A program made the translations under genes and the position numbers. The notes below the pieces were generated by a model, which worked only from the letters and a program-made list of their open reading frames with translations, was not told the DNA's origin and did not search any database. From contig JBCFYV010000594.1 in assembly GCA_039000515.1 (NCBI GenBank), forward strand, positions 22,658 through 86,657: 64,000 nucleotides of DNA. The letters run 5' to 3'. Position 1 is the stretch's first letter; each line of letters begins with the position of its first letter. This document shows positions 1 through 10,670 of the stretch, piece by piece. Source of the DNA: Timema cristinae. Taxonomy: Eukaryota > Arthropoda > Insecta > Phasmatodea > Timematidae.

Positions 1-396
1 GCAGGGCTATGCCAAAGGCTGAGTTAAAGAAGGCCATAAGTCCATACATTATTTCTTGACTGTTGAAAACAAATTTTTTTTGTTTAATACATTTAGGTCT
101 ACATTTTTAATATATATTATATATTACATGTAATAATTTTATGTCTATATATCATATGTAATTAACTACCGTATTTCTTGATTATAGGAATCATCGATTG
201 TAAGACAAAACCTTAATTTTTCGGGGCCACTAACAAAAAAACAAAAAAATCGATTCTAAGAAAACAAAAAAAAAAGCTCAAATACCTTATGTAAAAAAAA
301 ATTTTTTTTTACAAAATTCAATTTACCAACATCATTAGTCCCTTATTTATCAATAGGTGTATGCTATTCATCACTTCCTTTTCCATTTTGAATCAG
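1..396. other. AT-rich DNA, no gene seen
   Basis: No coding region is recognisable. From about 170 there is a stretch built on words such as 'cgattgtaag' and 'cgattctaag', and similar 'taagacc' words reappear at 795-825 beyond the SINE. This could be an old DNA-transposon remnant split by the SINE, but no end or duplication can be defined. Confidence 0.4.
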
Positions 397-680
397 GGTG
401 ACCTGGTGGTCTAGGGGTAAGGTGTCAGACTTCTATGCTGGCGGGGGGTTCGATCCCGGTCCCGGCACAGATTTATCTGATTTCCAAACCTTCCCTTCAC
501 CTCTGACAAGATATCTTGTGAATGTGGGGAATGCCAGGCCCCACCGGGTTCGGTTTCCCACGTTAAACTGTAGGTCCTTCATTTCATCCCACAATCACCC
601 TACCTTTTACACTTAGCGAAGTGCGTATAACCCAACGGGTATTAAGACGCGGTGCTAAAAAAATAATAATAATAATAAAA
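397..680 (+). mobile_element. tRNA-derived SINE, family 1
   Basis: The copy has a tRNA-like head with a box A-like TGGTCTAGGGGTAAGG and a box B-like GGTTCGATCCC. A body shared with copies at 31600, 46463 and 51478 follows, then a conserved end (acgggtattaagacgcggtgcta) and an (AAT)n tail. Pol III box spacing and the tRNA-like head are standard for SINEs. An ORF across the body is a by-product and not a gene. Duplications are not clear for this copy. Confidence 0.85.
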
Positions 681-997
681 CTTTTGAATCAATATCAATC
701 TATTGTTTTGAGCCATATTTATTTTCCTATCCTATAGTATCTTAGTTATCGTCTTCTGATCATCCAGAGCGTTGATAAAAAAGAACTGTGATTTTAAGAC
801 CCATTGGTTCTAAGACCACCCTTTTTTTAGAGATTTCAATTGGAAAAAAAATATGTTTCATAATCAAATTATATAATTTATTTATTAAATAAAACCTATT
901 TTATTTATATTAATAGATAAGGTATATTATATATGTTTTTTAAAATAATATATAATACACATATTTAAAATAAATTATATATATACTTCTCTATTTA

Positions 998-2085
998 TTA
1001 TATGGGTGTCCCCCAATGCTATATATTAGGCCCATTTTTGTTTATTATTTTATTAATGATTTATTACACAATCTCTCTTTGTAAGTATCCCTTTACACAA
1101 ATGATTTACAGGTTTATATCTCTTCCCGCCCATTGGAAATAGAAAAGCTATAATAAATTAAATACAGATCTTGAGGCCTACATTCTGGTCCAAGAAATCC
1201 AAAAAAATGAAATGATATTTTTTTTGGGTTCCAAATGATATCAAAAACTCGATCAGTCAACTCTGAACCTAATTACATCTAACTATCGCACATAATTTAG
1301 CCTTACTTTTGATGAAAACCTGACTATGACTGACCATGTGACTGCTATATGTAAAAGAATTGTACGGTGCATACTTTAAAGAGACTAATGTGATTTTACC
1401 AGAAAATATCAAGACCTGCTGGTCAGGCACTTGTTGTTCATTTTGATTATTGTGATGTTGTGTTTAGTGCCCAACAGAAACTGTGGCCGTTTGACTTTAG
1501 AGGTGTATAATGTGTGTTTTTCGATATCGGGATAATTTACTCTATACTTGTGGATAGACTTGAACTACATTCTTGTTTAGTGCTGTACAAAGTAATTACG
1601 AGGTTTTTGTCCAGCTACCTGCACTCGAGATGCAAACTAATTTTTATTAAAATCTTTCACTGTCTCATCTGCCTTAACCGGAACAAGTCAGCTGTAGACT
1701 TCACAGATGGGTATGGACAAACTGATTTTAGAAAAAAACTCACCAATCATATATCTCGAGCGCTTGAGCTGTGGCATAATCCTGGTGTGTTTGGTGTAAG
1801 AATGTTTATAATTTAATTTTTTTCTCTGTTTCCACCACTGATCTAAAATACTTTGTTCAAGTTTTAAATTTTGTTTTGGTTGCTGGTTTTACATGTTTAT
1901 CTATTGCAAAAATTTTAATGTTTTATGTTTATGTGATGTTTCCTTAAATACTTGTTTCCTGTGTTTTATTTAATGATAATAATAATTTATAAATGCAGTG
2001 TAATTTTCAACTTAAACTGGTTAAATGTAAGAGCAGGCTTTATGTTTAATTTTCCCCTGTAATAAATTATTATTATTATTATTAT
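998..2085 (+). pseudogene. Non-LTR retrotransposon (LINE) 3' fragment with reverse transcriptase remnant
   Basis: Conceptual translation in shifting frames gives reverse-transcriptase landmarks: a GVPQ-x-x-ILGP-like block near 1003-1040, a decayed Y-x-DD-like motif (YTNDLQVY) near 1102-1125, and a HFDYCDVVF block near 1437-1465. The order and spacing fit the palm-thumb part of Jockey/CR1-group LINE polymerases. Many stops and frameshifts make it dead. The ORF at 1514-1816 is only one open piece. A 3' UTR-like tail follows and ends in AATAAATTATTATT, butting tail to tail against a minus-strand SINE. The 5' part is missing, as is usual for truncated LINEs. The clade is inferred. Confidence 0.7.
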
Positions 2086-2334
2086 GCACCGCGTCTTACT
2101 ACTCGTTCGGGTTTACGCACTTACGCTAATGTTAATAGCAGGTGATTGTAGATAATGAAGGACCACAGTTTAGTGGAATCCGAACCACGGTGAGACCTGG
2201 CATTCCACACATTCAAAGATGTCTTGCAAAAGGGGAAGAAAGGGTTTTGTAATCAGATAAATCTGTGCCGGGACAAGGATTAAACCCGCCGTCAGACAGA
2301 ATCTGAAACCTTACCCTAACCACCAGTCCCCCCA
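2061..2334 (-). mobile_element. tRNA-derived SINE, family 1 (minus)
   Basis: Reading the minus strand gives a diverged family-1 head with the 'ggtggtctaggg' region mutated, the 'cacagatttatctgatt' body and the 'gcgtcttactactcgttcggg' complement of the conserved end. The (ATT)n run at 2061-2085 is its tail on this strand. It is older than the 51478 copy because substitutions and small deletions run throughout. Confidence 0.75.
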
Positions 2335-2474
2335 TGTAAATAAAGACAATAAATTATATGATATATAATAAATTATAAAAAAATTATATCTATAAAATTA
2401 TTTTAACCATGTCTTACTTCTCTTCCAGTCTAAAAAACCCCAATATAAGTCTGTGAAGTAAAGAAAGGAAAAAA

Positions 2475-2620
2475 TAAAAAGAGAAAGTTTCTTTTCCCCT
2501 ATTGCTTGGAGGAAAGATGGGAAACCACTTAGGAAAAAAACACCTTCAATATGCCCTGTTGGGATTCAAGACCTGGGTCACCCATTACGGGAAAAACTGG
2601 CCAGATGTGGAAGCTTTCTG
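2475..2620 (-). mobile_element. Degenerate SINE, family 2 (minus)
   Basis: On the minus strand a box B-like ggtcttgaatccc is followed by a body resembling the intact family-2 copy at 26120-26379: a T-rich 'tttttcctaagtggtttccc' stretch and then 'tctttcctccaagcaatagg'. The head is poorly preserved and no tail or duplication is visible. Confidence 0.5.
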
Positions 2621-2859
2621 ACGTGTGGCCTCAATGCAAATTACATTAAAGTATACCGTAAAATATTTACAATAATTCCTGGAATATATCTTTACTTTGT
2701 TTTCCTATTATTGGCAAAAATCCTATATTTAATTTTTCTCATTTTTGTGCTAATATCACATGGTTCTTTAGTCTAATATATTAGTCTGGGTTTTTCTTTT
2801 AGAAGTTCAATCTATTATGTTTTCTCCAAAATGAAATTTCCCAGGATTTCTCAATAAAA

Positions 2860-5111
2860 AATGTGTATGTATAATAAATTGCTAGGATGTGTTGTGTTAA
2901 TAAATCGCTAGGATGTGTGTGTTAATACATCGCTAGGATGTGTATGTTAATAAATTGTAGGATGTGTGCGTTAATAAATCGCTAGGATGTGTGTGTTAAT
3001 ACATCGCTAGGATGTGTGTGTTAATACATCGCTAGGATGCATGTGTTAATACATTGCTAGGATCATGTGTTAATACATTGCTAGGATACATGTGTTAATA
3101 CATCGCTAGGATTACATGTGTTAATACATCGCTAGGATGTGTGTGTGTTAATACATCATAGGATGTGTGTGTTAATACATCATAGGAGTGTGTGTTAATA
3201 CATCACTAGGATGTGTGTGTTAATACTCGCTAGGATGCGTGTGTTAATACATCACTAGGATGTGTGTGTTAATACATCACTAGTATGTGTGTGTTAATAC
3301 TCACTAGAATGTGTATGTTAATAAATTGCTAGGATGTGTGTTAATAAATCGCTAGGATGTGTGTGTTAATACATCGCTAGGATGTGTGTGTTAATACTCG
3401 CTAGGATGTGTGTGTTAATACATCGCTAGGATGCGTGTTTAATACATCGCTAGGATGTGTGTGTTAATACATCGCTAGGATGCATGTGTTAATACATCAC
3501 TAGGTGTGTGTGTTAATACATCACTAGGATGTGTGTGTTTAATACATCACTAGGATGTGTGTGTTAATACATCACTAGGATGTGTGTGTTAATACATCGT
3601 TAGGATGTGTGTGTTAATACATCACTAGGATACATGTGTTTAATACATCACTAGGATGTGTGTGTTAATACATCACTAGGATGTGTGTGTTAATACATCG
3701 CTAGGATGTGTGTGTTAATACATCGCTAGGATTGCGTGTGTTAATACATCGCTAGGATGCTGTGTTTAATACATCGCTAGATGATGTGTTAATACATCAC
3801 TAGGATGTGTGTGTTAATACATCACTAGGATGTGTGTGTTAATACATCGTTAGAATGTGTGTGTTAATACAATCACTAGGATACATGTGTTAATACATCG
3901 CTAGGATGTGTGTGTTAATACATCACTAGGATGTGTGTGTTAATAAATCACAGGATGTGTGTGTTAATACAATCGCTAGGATGCGTGTGTTAATACATCG
4001 CTAGGATGCGTGTGTTAATACATCGCTAGGATGCGTGTGTTAATACATCGTCTAGGATGCGTGTGTAATACATCGCTAGGATGTGTGTGTTAATACATCG
4101 CTATGATGTGTGTGTTAATACATCGCTAGGATGCGTGTGTTAATACATCACTAGGATGCGTGTGTTAATACATCGCTAGGATGTGTGTGTTAATACATCG
4201 CTAGGATGTGTGTGTTAATCATCGCTGAGAGTTGTGTGTTAATACATCACTAGGATGCGTGTGTTAATACATCGCTAGGATGTGTGTGTTAATACATCGC
4301 TAGGATGCGTGTGTTAATACATCGCTAGGATGTGTGTGTTAATAACATCGCTAGGATGCGTGATGTTAATACATCGCTAGGATGCGTGTGTAAATACATC
4401 GCTAGGATGCGTGTGTTAATACATCGCTAGGATGCGTGTGTAAATACATCGCTAGGATGCGTGTGTAAATACATCGCTAGGATGCGTGTGTTAATACATC
4501 GCTAGGATGTGTGTGTTAATACATCGCTAGGATGTGTGTGTTAATACATCGCTGGATGCGTGTGTTAATACATCACTAGGATGCGTGTGTTAATACATCG
4601 CTAGGATGCGTGTGTTAATACATCGCTAGGATGTGTGTGTTAATACATCGCTAGGATGTGTGTGTTAATACATCGCTAGGATGCGTGTGTTAATACATCG
4701 CTAGAGTGCGTGTGTTAATACACATCGCTAGGGAGCGTGTGTTAATACATCACTGAGATGTGTGTTGTGTTAATACATCAATAGGATGTGTGTTAATACA
4801 TCGCTAGGATGCGTGTGTTAATACAATCGCTAGGATGCGTGTGTTAATACATCGCTAGGATGTGTGTGTTTAATACATCACTAGGAGCGTGTGTTAATAC
4901 ATCGCTAGGATGCGTGTGTTTAATACATCGCTAGGATGCGTGTGTTAAATACATCGCTAGGATGTGTGTTTAATACATCACTAGGATGTGTGTGTTTAAT
5001 ACATCGCTGGATGCGTGTGTTAATACATCGCTAGGATGCGTGTGTTAATACATCGCTAGGATGTGTGTGTTAATACATCGCTAGGATGTGTGTGTTAATA
5101 CATCGCTAGGA
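2860..5111. repeat. 25-bp minisatellite array, left part
   Basis: Tandem units of about 25 bp run with a consensus near ggatgcgtgtgttaata plus catcgcta. Common variants are gtgtgt/gcgtgt and cgctag/cactag. Single-base indels are frequent, for example near 3760-3790 and 4210-4240, so no long reading frame exists. The same array resumes in register at 8279 after a transposon insertion. Together the two parts hold roughly 160 units. No function is suggested by the sequence. Confidence 0.97.
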
Positions 5112-8100
5112 CAGGGTTCTAACGCTCTGAAAGTCAGGGAAAGTCAGGGAAATGACAATTCATGTCTTCATGTCACACTTAGAAAAAAACAAAGAAAATA
5201 TTTTTTTATTTACTGCGTCATAAGCCACTGCCCCAATGAAGAAAGCTGAGGGGCACTTACCATGCTCAAACTTGCCCTAACACAAGTTTTGGTAGCATTT
5301 TATTTCAGAATGTGAACGCAGAGGTCTCCTAGCCTGCACATGACAATTCTTTAACTTTAGTGATCATTGTTTTTTGTTCTTGTTCAAGGTTTGTCATCGT
5401 TATAGTTTGATACAGTGCACCAGGACTGATTAGACTACACCAGCAATGTCCTAACAAAAAACCGTTTTTAACCAGCTCTGGCTAAGCCCAGACCATTTTC
5501 CTGAATTCTCATACTGGATAAGTGGTGTTGAAAGTAATAAGCTGCAGGCATTTTGTAAAGTGTGCAAAAAAATTATAAACTTAAGTAATATGGGAAAGCA
5601 AGCATTGCTTCCCATGCAAAAGGACCAACTCATATCAAAACTCTTGAAACTTGACAAATCAACGCTCTCTGTTGACTTTTTTTTTCAAAAAGTCAAGTGA
5701 TTCAGGTTCATCGAGCTCCCCAGTTTCAAGAGAATCTCTGGCACACAAAGACATTCTACCTAGTGATGATTCTGCTGGTTGCTCGAAGAGTTTTTTCTGT
5801 TTCATCGAAAATCGTAACGTCGCAGAAGGAAGCTGTTGCTAAAAGTGAAATTAGTGTAGTGCCTCAAAGAAACCATAACACTTTTGTTATAAAAGATGAT
5901 ATAACTAAGGCGGAAGTCATTTGGCTATGCAAGTTGTTGACAAAAAAATGTCTTTCAATTCGTGCAATAATTTAAGTACAATTTTTCAATTGATGTTTCC
6001 CGAGTGTTCCATTCCCCAATACCTTACCCTTGGTGGAGACAAGGCTGCATTTTTCATTGTGCATGGCTTGGCTCCATTCTTTCATTATAAATTTACTGGA
6101 CCGCCTAAAATCATGTAACAACTTTGTAATTTGTTTTGATGAGGCATTGAATAAAGTTATTCAAAGAGGACAGATGGACATTGTAATTAGATTCTGGGAC
6201 AAGGAAAATCATAAAGTCTTCAGTCGTTACTTAAACAGTGTGTTTTTCGATAGGAGCACTGCTGAAGAATTACTGAAGCATTTTCTGGATGGTATTTCTC
6301 CTCTTCCACTCTCTAAGTTGATACAAGTGTCAATGGATGGCCCAAATGTCAATTTAAAGTTTATAACACTTCTTCAGGAACACCTCAAATCTGTAACAGA
6401 CAATGAAGTATTAGTTTTCTAAATCTGGGAACATGTGGGCTTCATGTTGTTCATGGTCCTTGAGAACAGGAGTGGAGTCTGTTGATTGGGATATAAGTAG
6501 CTTATTACGTCACATGTACTACTTTCACTGACTCTCCAGCTCGTCGAGCATTGTTCACCCGTTGACAGGGTGTACAACTTTTCATTGAAGTTCTGTGGTG
6601 TGCGTTGGTTAGAGAATGCGAAGTGCTTTCAAAGGGCATTACAAATTTGGGACCATGTTATTAAGTTTCTCAAAGAAGCAAAACTTCCTAAAACAAAACC
6701 TGTAGAGAACACTGAAAAGAGCAGCCTGTGATCCATTCCTAAAGTGTAAACTAGCGTTCTGCAAGACAATTGCAGATAATGTCAGCCTTTCCTGCAACGG
6801 TTCCAGACATCAAAACCAATGAACTCCATATCTTTTTGAAGCTGTAGAGAAACTTCAAGATACCTTATGAATCGTTGTGTGAAACCTGATCTTTATGAAG
6901 TGCACGGTCCAAAGTTACTGTCTATGACACAAAAAAAATCAGAAAATTTGATCCTTAGCAAAAATATTGATATAGATTTGCAACAAAATGTTTGTTAGGA
7001 GAAACTGCGATCACAGTAACAGAAAGACAAAATTGAATTTTATACATGAGTGCCGCAGTATGTTAACCACCATGATTGCAAAACTACAAGAAAAAAGTCC
7101 CTTAAAACAGAAAGCTGTGAGAGGTTTGTCTTCATTGGATCCTTGTGTTATTCAACATTCACCTCAACTGGCCCAGAAGAGATTTCTTTTCTTTTGGAGG
7201 AACTCTACCATGCCAACATCATAAATGATGTTCTGGCTGAAAATGCCAAGAAAGAATACTTGCATTTTTGCAACCTCAAAAATCTGAGCTTCAAGAAATA
7301 TTTCGTCCTTGTGATCAGTTTAGTGATGAAGTAGGACTTGACACTATTTATGGTAGCTTTCTAATAGGAGAAGCAAACTACAAACATCTTTGGGAAGTAA
7401 TAAAGATTTGCCTTGTCTTGTCGCATGGGAATGCAAACTGTTGAGGGTGGTTTTTCAGTCAATAAATTTTTACTGGTTGAAAACATGCATGAAAAGACAG
7501 TCATTGCACAGCGTCACATTCATGATGAGATACAAGAAGCAGGAGGGATTAAAAATATACACATTAGCAAAAAGATGTTGGATTACGTGAGCAGAGATGA
7601 AGAAGCAAGAAAAAAGTGAAAAAGACAAGAAGAAGGCAGAAAAGAGGAAATTAGATATACAAGTTAAAGATTAGAAGGAGAAAGAAAAAAAATTAATGAT
7701 GGCAACTGAAGAGAAACGAGAAGCAATAGACGTGGAGTTGCAAGAACTGAAGAAGAAGCAAGCTTCACTTTATTAAATATAACATAGTTTCTTATTGTAT
7801 GACTATAGTGATAATTTTAATAAAAATTTAAAAATTTACTTGAGACATGAATAATATGAAAGAGACAGAGTTCCTGTTGTAAGCTATTCATTCAGGAAAT
7901 GTACAGTTTAGGTAAAATAAAACTGTAATGATACCAAACTCTTTAGTATGTTCTTAGTGGCCTGTTATTTAATACGTATTTCTGCACATGATACCAAAGG
8001 GAATCAAGTTTGTTACAAATTTTTGATAGGGATTATTTTTCCATCATTTTCCCTCAACTGATTGGCAAGATGTCTGCTTCTTATTCTTCCATGAGAGGTG

Positions 8101-8278
8101 AGGCAAGGTCGGCTGTAAGGGGGGAGGAGGCCGAAATAAATTTATTTAAATTAATATTTTCACGTGTATAGTACCGTAAAGTTATAATGGAAATTTATGA
8201 GAAATTGGTCAGGGAACTTGGGAAAATAGTCAGGGAAAAGTCAGGGAGAATATTTTTACAAATACTGTAGGAACCCTG
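5112..8278 (+). mobile_element. hAT-like DNA transposon inserted in the 25-bp array
   Basis: The left end is CAGGGTTC and the right end is its inverse GAACCCTG. The 5-bp word TAGGA flanks both sides (5107-5111 and 8279-8283), and removing the element plus one copy restores the 25-bp period exactly. Subterminal regions on both sides carry repeated 'gtcagggaaa' words. The 3167-bp interior holds a degraded transposase-like gene on the plus strand. CAGGG ends with a 5-bp duplication and a hAT-type C-terminus point to the hAT superfamily, perhaps the hAT5 group. That subgroup is an inference. Confidence 0.85.
5446..7790 (+). pseudogene. Degraded BED-finger/hAT-like transposase
   Basis: Pieces in different plus frames line up as one protein. 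Near 5550-5640 a C-x2-C (FCKVCKK) is followed, after a frameshift, by a H-x5-H pair (HAKGPTH), which looks like a BED-type zinc finger. Middle pieces at 5921-6422 contain CFDEALNKVIQRGQMDIVIR and MDGPNVNLK. The C-terminal piece near 7410-7617 contains LSHGNA followed by NKFLLVENMHEKT, as in hAT-type dimerisation regions. Stops and frameshifts separate at least five segments, so it is non-functional. Family assignment rests on remembered motifs and has not been tested by a search. Confidence 0.7.
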
Positions 8279-10022
8279 TAGGATGCGTGTGTTAATACAT
8301 CACTAGGATGCGTGTGTTAATACATCGCTAGATGCGTGTGTTAATACATCGCTAGGATGTGTGTGTTAATACATCGCTGAGATGTGTGTGTTAAATACAT
8401 CACTAGGATGCGTGTGTTAATACATTGCTAGATGTGTGTGTTAATACATCGCTGAGATGTGTGTGTTAATACATCGCTAGGATGCGTGTGTTAATACATC
8501 GCTAGGATGTGTGTGTTAATACATCGCTAGGATGCGTGTGTTAATACATCGCTAGGACATGTGTGTTAATACATCGCTAGGATGCGTGTGTTAATACATC
8601 GCTAGGACGTGTGTTTTTAATACATCGCTAGGACGTGTGTGTTAATACATCGCTAGGATGTGTGTGTTAATACATCGCTAGGAATGTGTGTGTTAATACA
8701 TCGCTAGGATGTGTGTTAATACATCGCAGGATGTGTGTGTTAATACATCGCTAGGATGTGTGGTTTAATACATCGCTAGGATGCGTGTGTTAATACATCG
8801 CTAGGATGCGTGTGTTAATACATCGCTAGGATGCGTGTTTTAAATTTACATCGCTAGGATGCGTGTGTTAAAAACATCGCTAGGATGTGTGTGTTAATAC
8901 ATCGCTAGGATGCGTGTGTTAATACATCGCTAGGATGCGTGTGTTAATACATCGCTAGGATGTGTGTGTTAATACATCGCTGAGATGTGTGTGTTAATAC
9001 ATCACTGGATGCGTGTGTTAATACATCACTAGGGATGCGTGTGTTAATACATCGCTAGGATGCGTGTGTTAATACATCGCTAGGATGCGTGTGTTAATAC
9101 ATCGCTAGGATGCGTGTGTTAATACATCGCTAGGATGCGTGTGTTAATACATCGCTAGGATGCGTGTGTTAATACATCGCTAGGATGCGTGTGTTAATAC
9201 ATCGCTAGGATGCGTGTTTAATACATCACTAGGATGCGTGTGTTAATACATCGCTAGGATGCGTGTGTTAATACATCGCTAGGATGCGTGTGTTAATACA
9301 TCGCTAGGATGTGTGTGTTAATACATCGCTAGGATGTGTGTGTTAATACATCGCTAGGTGTGTGTGTTAATACATCGCTGAGATGTGTGTGTTAATACAT
9401 CACTAGGATGCGTGTGTTAATACATCGCTAGGATGCGTGTGTTAATACATCACTAGGATGCTGTGTTAATACATCGCTAGGATGCGTGTGTTAATACATC
9501 GCTAGGATGCGTGTGTTAATACATCGCTAAGATGGTGTGTTAATACATCGCTAGGATGCGTGTGTTAATACATCGCTAGGATGCGTGTGTTAATACATCG
9601 CTAGGATGCGTGTGTTAATACATCGCTAGGATGCGTGTGTTAATACATCGCTAGGATGCGTGTGTTAATACATCGCTAGGATGCGTTGTTAATACATCCT
9701 AGGATCGTGTGTTAATACATCGCTAGGATGCGTGTGTTAATACATCGCTAGGATGTGTTGTTAATACATCGCTAGGATGGTGTGTTAATACATCGCTAGG
9801 ATGTGTGTGTAATACATCGCTAGGATGTGTGTTAATACATCGCTGGATACATGTGTTAATACATCGCTAGGATGTGTGTGTTAATACATCGCTAGGATGT
9901 GTGTGTTAATAAAATCGCTAGGATGTGTGTGTTAATACCTCACTAGGATGCTTTGTGTTAATACATCGCTAGGATGTGTGTGTTAATACATCGCTAGGAT
10001 GTGTGTGTTAATACATCGCTTG
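8279..10022. repeat. 25-bp minisatellite array, right part
   Basis: This continues the array interrupted at 5112. Units here more often carry the gatgcgtgtg variant and are more homogeneous around 9040-9330 than in the left part. The array ends at about 10022 with 'cgcttggatgtttgtgctgg'. Confidence 0.97.
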
Positions 10023-10241
10023 GATGTTTGTGCTGGCCGTTTGTGAGCGTTTTAGAGAAGCGTGAATTAATCAAATGGCGCTTGTCTTCAAGTTGAGGTT
10101 GGGTAACATTACTGACAGTGAATAAATAATTAACGGGCTTGGGTGTAGCTATTCAAACTGTTTTGCAGTCATGTTTCAAGTATAGCATACTCTGAACTGT
10201 TAGTTCCTGTCCTGTAGTCCAATGTGTGAATGTTACGACAG

Positions 10242-10670
10242 GTGGCCGAAACAGGCTCTCTGATGGACAGAGGGGAATTGGCAGAAACCAAGGTGGCAAC
10301 GAACCTCGTGGGCTCCCAGAGGTAGAGGTGGTCATGATAGAGAACGAAGAACTAGGGGACGCTGGGACCAGGGCTCCAAGAAATCACCAGGGGATTCACG
10401 CTTCAGTGGACTACCACAAGGGGGCCACGGCAATGGGGGTCCCCCCCCGTGAAGGGTATGGTAAATCTGTCCCTGCTCAAAGTGGTTACAATGTTGGAGC
10501 CATGTCTATCCTCTTGCAGGAGGGCTATGGAGGAGGTTTGGGTGGTAACAAGTTTCACCAACCCCCCCTTCCCTCCTGCTAGATTTTCTTCCCAGCCCCC
10601 ACCTCCTCCCCCACCTTTCAATCAGTATCACCAGCCCCCAACATGGCGGGAGGTTATAGCTTCACCAATT
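10242..10670 (+). pseudogene. Broken Arg/Gly- and Pro-rich terminal exon of an RNA-binding-like protein
   Basis: A GC-rich island follows an acceptor-like 'tgttacgacag'. Natural-looking protein comes from alternating frames: first GRNRLSDGQRGIGRN, then PRGRGGHDRERRTRGRW, then PPREGYGKSVPAQSGYN and GYGGGLGGNKF, then a PPPPPPPFNQYHQPP stretch. It ends NMAGGYSFTN followed by TAG at 10668-10670. RGG and glycine/tyrosine-rich tails are typical of hnRNP-type proteins, and an hnRNP-U-like tail is one guess. About four frame changes fall near C-runs such as 10440-10448. These are either pseudogene decay or uncorrected homopolymer errors. No upstream exon is seen in the window. Confidence 0.45.

Noticed and set aside
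398..616. 72-codon ORF at the left SINE, and the similar one at 46434-46643
   Set aside because: Both simply translate SINE family 1, a Pol III-type element.
2860..5111. CRISPR-like regular repeats
   Set aside because: The units are contiguous tandem copies with no unique spacers, in a eukaryotic context. The same holds for the 32-, 37- and 26-bp arrays.
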